Below, one piece after another: positions 61,417-64,000 of a stretch of DNA of 64,000 nt. Both the position numbers and the translations under genes were made by a program. Each line of letters opens with the position of its first letter. Position 1 is the stretch's first letter. Source of the DNA: a methanogenic archaeon mixed culture ISO4-G1 (GTDB lineage Archaea > Thermoplasmatota > Thermoplasmata > Methanomassiliicoccales > Methanomethylophilaceae). The stretch covers positions 1,289,773 to 1,353,772 of the forward strand of contig CP013703.1 of the NCBI GenBank assembly GCA_001563305.1, written 5' to 3'. The notes under the pieces are model-generated. The model had not been told where the DNA came from. It saw nothing but the letters and a program-made list of their open reading frames with translations, and ran no database searches.

Positions 61417-63626
61417 GGACGCGCGTATTCCGCATAGGCGGCATGTCCTGTGCGGCCTGCTCCGGCAGGATCGAGAAGGCCATCGGCGCCATAGCCGGCG
61501 TGAGCTCGGTCAGTGCGAACTACGGCAACAACACCGCCACGGTGACCTATGACGATTCGGTAGTCACAGAGGACATGGTCCGCGATGCCGTGGAATCGGC
61601 GGGATACCAGCTGATCAGCGACGACCGCGAGAAGGCCGAGAGGCAGGAAGTCGAGGCCCTCAGGATCCAGAGGAGGGACCTCATGATCGCGATACTGTTC
61701 GCGATCCCCCTGAGCATCATCGCCATGGGGCCGATGCTCGGACTGTCCCTGCCGTGGGACACCAGGACGGACTGCATCATACAGCTGGCACTGTTCATTC
61801 CCATCATGTATTCGGGCAGGCGCTTCTACAGGAAGGGCTACCCCGCACTGTTCTCCAGGAGCCCCACCATGGACTCCCTGGTGGCGCTCAGCACCACCGC
61901 CTCCCTTCTGATGGGACTGTACTACACCTACGTGGCATTCGCATCGGACGAGATGATGCACATAATGCTAAGCTTCGACTCGGCCGGAATGATCATCGCG
62001 CTGGTCAGCGTCGGCAAGTACATGGAGGCCCGTTCCAAGCACAACACCAACGATTCGCTGAGGAAGCTCCTGTCGCTCGCACCCAGCAAGGCTACGGTCA
62101 TAGTCGACGGAAGGGAATGCGAGGTCGATGCATCCACGCTTCTGGTAGGGGACGTGGTCCTGGTCCGCCCGGGTGAATCCATACCCGCGGACGGAACGGT
62201 CATAGAGGGATCCTCCGCTGTCAACGAATCGATGCTCACAGGCGAATCCATCCCCGTCTCGAAGACGGTGGGTTCGATCGTCTACGGTGCGACCGTGAAC
62301 GGGAACGGGAGCCTGAAGGTCAGGATCGAGAAGACCGGCGACGGGACCGTACTGTTCCAGATAGCCAGGATGATGGAGATGGCACAGGGTACCAAGGCAC
62401 CTGTGGCACATGTCGCGGACAGGGTCTCGGCGGTGTTCGTCCCGGCGGTCATACTCATCGCAGTGCTGTCATTCGTCGCATGGTACGTCACAGGCATGAT
62501 GCTCCCGGACAGCGGATACGACCTTGAGTTCTGCCTGACGATAGCCATCTCGGTGCTGGTCATCTCCTGCCCCTGCGCCCTGGGCCTGGCGACACCGCTG
62601 GCCATAGTCATCGGCACGGGGAACGGATCCAAGTACGGCATTCTGTTCAAGACCGCCTCGTCCATAGAGGCGGCAGCCAAGATCGACACGGTGATACTGG
62701 ACAAGACCGGTACCATCACCAAGGGCCATCCCACCATAACGAGGATAATCACCAGATCCGACGAGGACGCGTTCGTATCGATCGTAGCTGCGGCGGAATC
62801 CGATTCAGAGCATCCGATCGCCGAGGCCATCGTCAACTACGCCAAGGACATGGGGCTGGAACTGCCTCCCCACTCCGACTTCGAGGCGGTCACCGGACAG
62901 GGCATCCGCTGCAACGTGGACGGGAAGTCCGTGCTGGTCGGGAACCTGGCACTCATGCATGATAACGGCATCGACGCCGTGGATTCCCCGGGGATCATGG
63001 TCGCCATAGACGGGACCTACTCCGGTTCGATAGTCGTGTCCGATCCGATAAGGGACGAGAGCCCGAAGGCGGTCGGACACCTGAAGGAGATGGGCATAGC
63101 CGTGAAGATGGTGACCGGCGACTGCAGGGATACCGCTGAGGCGATAGCCTCCAAGGCCGGCATAGACGATGTCGTCGCGGAGACGAAACCCCAAGACAAG
63201 CTGGACATCGTGAAGAGACTGCAGGTCCAGCAGAAACACGTCGCAATGACTGGGGACGGGATCAACGATGCCCCCGCACTCACCCAGTCCGACGTTGGAC
63301 TCGCCGTAGGTTCCGGTACGGACATAGCGATGGAATCGGCGGACATAGTCCTGATGAACGACGACCTCAGGAATGTGCCAGCAGCGTTGGAGATAGGAAG
63401 AGCCACGCTGAGGAACATCAAGCAGAACCTCTTCTTCGCACTCGTATACAACGCGATCTGCATACCGATCGCCGCGGGACTCCCCGCGGTGTTCGGTTAC
63501 ACAGACCTCGTCATGGTCATGCCCATGATCGCCGCTGCTGCGATGTCCTGCTCATCCATATCGGTGGTCAGCAACGCCCTGAGGATGAGGGGATTCAGGC
63601 CCAAGTCACTGAGCAAGTCTGACTGA
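61413..63626 (+). CDS. copA: Copper-exporting P1B-type ATPase CopA
   Basis: 737 residues. One N-terminal HMA domain ([12 protein letters not shown]13 and C16), eight membrane helices with the CPC site ([14 protein letters not shown]), the actuator loop [11 protein letters not shown], the phosphorylated aspartate [11 protein letters not shown], the SEHPIAEAI histidine and [19 protein letters not shown]. The ATPase exports Cu+. It overlaps copZ at the start and the convergent dph6 by 21 bp at the end. Confidence 0.96.
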   Translation: MRTRVFRIGGMSCAACSGRIEKAIGAIAGVSSVSANYGNNTATVTYDDSVVTEDMVRDAVESAGYQLISDDREKAERQEVEALRIQRRDLMIAILFAIPLSIIAMGPMLGLSLPWDTRTDCIIQLALFIPIMYSGRRFYRKGYPALFSRSPTMDSLVALSTTASLLMGLYYTYVAFASDEMMHIMLSFDSAGMIIALVSVGKYMEARSKHNTNDSLRKLLSLAPSKATVIVDGRECEVDASTLLVGDVVLVRPGESIPADGTVIEGSSAVNESMLTGESIPVSKTVGSIVYGATVNGNGSLKVRIEKTGDGTVLFQIARMMEMAQGTKAPVAHVADRVSAVFVPAVILIAVLSFVAWYVTGMMLPDSGYDLEFCLTIAISVLVISCPCALGLATPLAIVIGTGNGSKYGILFKTASSIEAAAKIDTVILDKTGTITKGHPTITRIITRSDEDAFVSIVAAAESDSEHPIAEAIVNYAKDMGLELPPHSDFEAVTGQGIRCNVDGKSVLVGNLALMHDNGIDAVDSPGIMVAIDGTYSGSIVVSDPIRDESPKAVGHLKEMGIAVKMVTGDCRDTAEAIASKAGIDDVVAETKPQDKLDIVKRLQVQQKHVAMTGDGINDAPALTQSDVGLAVGSGTDIAMESADIVLMNDDLRNVPAALEIGRATLRNIKQNLFFALVYNAICIPIAAGLPAVFGYTDLVMVMPMIAAAAMSCSSISVVSNALRMRGFRPKSLSKSD

Positions 63627-64000
63627 TGTCACGTTGAGGGTACCGCTCCCGCGCTTCCAGACCTTCTCCGAGGAGACGATCTCCAGCGGATGCGAGTACA
63701 ATGGGGAGTCGATCGTCATCGATTCGTACTCCCCTCCCTCGCCCATGATGCTGATGCCGGTCCTCTCGCGGATCTCCTTCAGTTCCCTGACCGATTCCTC
63801 GTCGATCTCGCGTCCGAGCCACTCCGGTCCGAGGCCCTCTGCGTAGCACCCGACGATTATCGCCCTGATGCCTGACTGGAGGAATGCGTCCATCACGAGG
63901 TCCTGGTCCTTCCTCCACAGGGGAGAGAGGACCTTCAGGCCCAGGTCGTTGCAGACGAGGTTCATCCTGTCCCACTGGTAATCGGACCAGACCGCCCCGG
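63606..64000 (-). CDS. dph6: Diphthine-ammonia ligase (Dph6), C-terminal part; 5' end beyond the window
   Basis: About 131 residues are visible, open to the window edge. [55 protein letters not shown] and [17 protein letters not shown] are the conserved C-terminal motifs of the Dph6/ATP-pyrophosphatase family. Dph6 amidates diphthine on the EF-2 histidine; EF-2 itself is at 16253. Its N-terminal PP-loop is outside. It overlaps copA convergently. TGA stop. Confidence 0.93.
   Translation of the reverse strand, partial: GAVWSDYQWDRMNLVCNDLGLKVLSPLWRKDQDLVMDAFLQSGIRAIIVGCYAEGLGPEWLGREIDEESVRELKEIRERTGISIMGEGGEYESMTIDSPLYSHPLEIVSSEKVWKRGSGTLNVTSVRLAQ

Overview
The window reads as chromosomal DNA of a methanogenic archaeon of the Thermoplasmata, most likely order Methanomassiliicoccales. 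The evidence is: a 16S rRNA gene and a 23S rRNA gene that lie on the same strand but are unlinked, each with its own promoters; an MvhADG hydrogenase operon with HdrA; archaeal information-processing genes (EF-1alpha, EF-2, aIF2beta, SRP19, eS8, the complete exosome/proteasome superoperon); and stop-codon use that is TGA or TAA at every well-supported gene end, with TAG absent. One small zinc-ribbon gene (37639-37935, minus) has an in-frame TAG inside its conserved domain, as expected of a lineage that decodes UAG as pyrrolysine. Apart from the rRNA leaders and one AT-rich gap, the window is gene-dense.

Layout. 1-1322: 5' part of 23S rRNA (minus), preceded by three tandem promoters (1475-1746). 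1755-13797: UPF0216 protein, NifB, a very short alanyl-tRNA synthetase, a Cys-rich miniprotein, a bacterial-type thiazole operon thiSFGHE, amt-glnK, a surface 5'-nucleotidase, CbiX and a small membrane protein. 13959-21615: UPF0339 protein, tRNA-Ala, the str-type operon rpsL-rpsG-fusA-tuf-rpsJ (minus) and a 623-residue protein I cannot assign. 21755-24203: aIF2beta with a TRAM domain, a methylthiotransferase, tRNA-Gln and a flavodoxin-like protein. 24228-26308: 16S rRNA (minus) with flanking processing repeats and a second triple-promoter leader. 26479-37638: tRNA-Ser, a CPA2 antiporter, the diaminobutyrate aminotransferase/decarboxylase pair, two phosphoesterases, a tandem transglutaminase-like surface protein, eS8, SRP19 and the NAD(P)HX repair enzyme. 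37639-44236: the amber-containing zinc-ribbon gene, then mvhA-mvhG-mvhD-hdrA (read right to left). 44276-44734: AT-rich gap with inverted repeats. 44735-49825: rnp2-psmA-sdo1-rrp4-rrp41-rrp42-rpl37ae-rpoP-pcc1-pfdB. 49903-57432: ABC exporter, DHH phosphoesterase, TyrRS, a TctA-type permease colliding with a FlK-like thioesterase, and an MFS exporter. 57481-64000: a large HRDC-DUF4011-SF1 helicase-nuclease that resembles the single-gene defence system Hhe, a copper chaperone, CopA, and the C-terminal part of Dph6.

Transcription signals are consistent. The first genes of many units have a TATA-like box centred about 25-28 nt before the start codon and so look leaderless. Genes inside operons, and a few first genes (alaS, aIF2beta, psmA, hdrA), carry Shine-Dalgarno sequences matching the 16S 3' end (GGAGGTGATC complement visible at 24351). 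Most operon neighbours overlap by 1-14 nt or are separated by a few bases.

The observations I consider most worth following are the in-frame amber codon, the matching triple promoter arrays with a shared initiation element before the two unlinked rRNA genes, the Hhe-like protein, the barrel-less AlaRS, the double-module HdrA with a TTG start, the diaminopropane pathway pair, and the convergent overlap in which a permease gene seems to have lost its stop codon.
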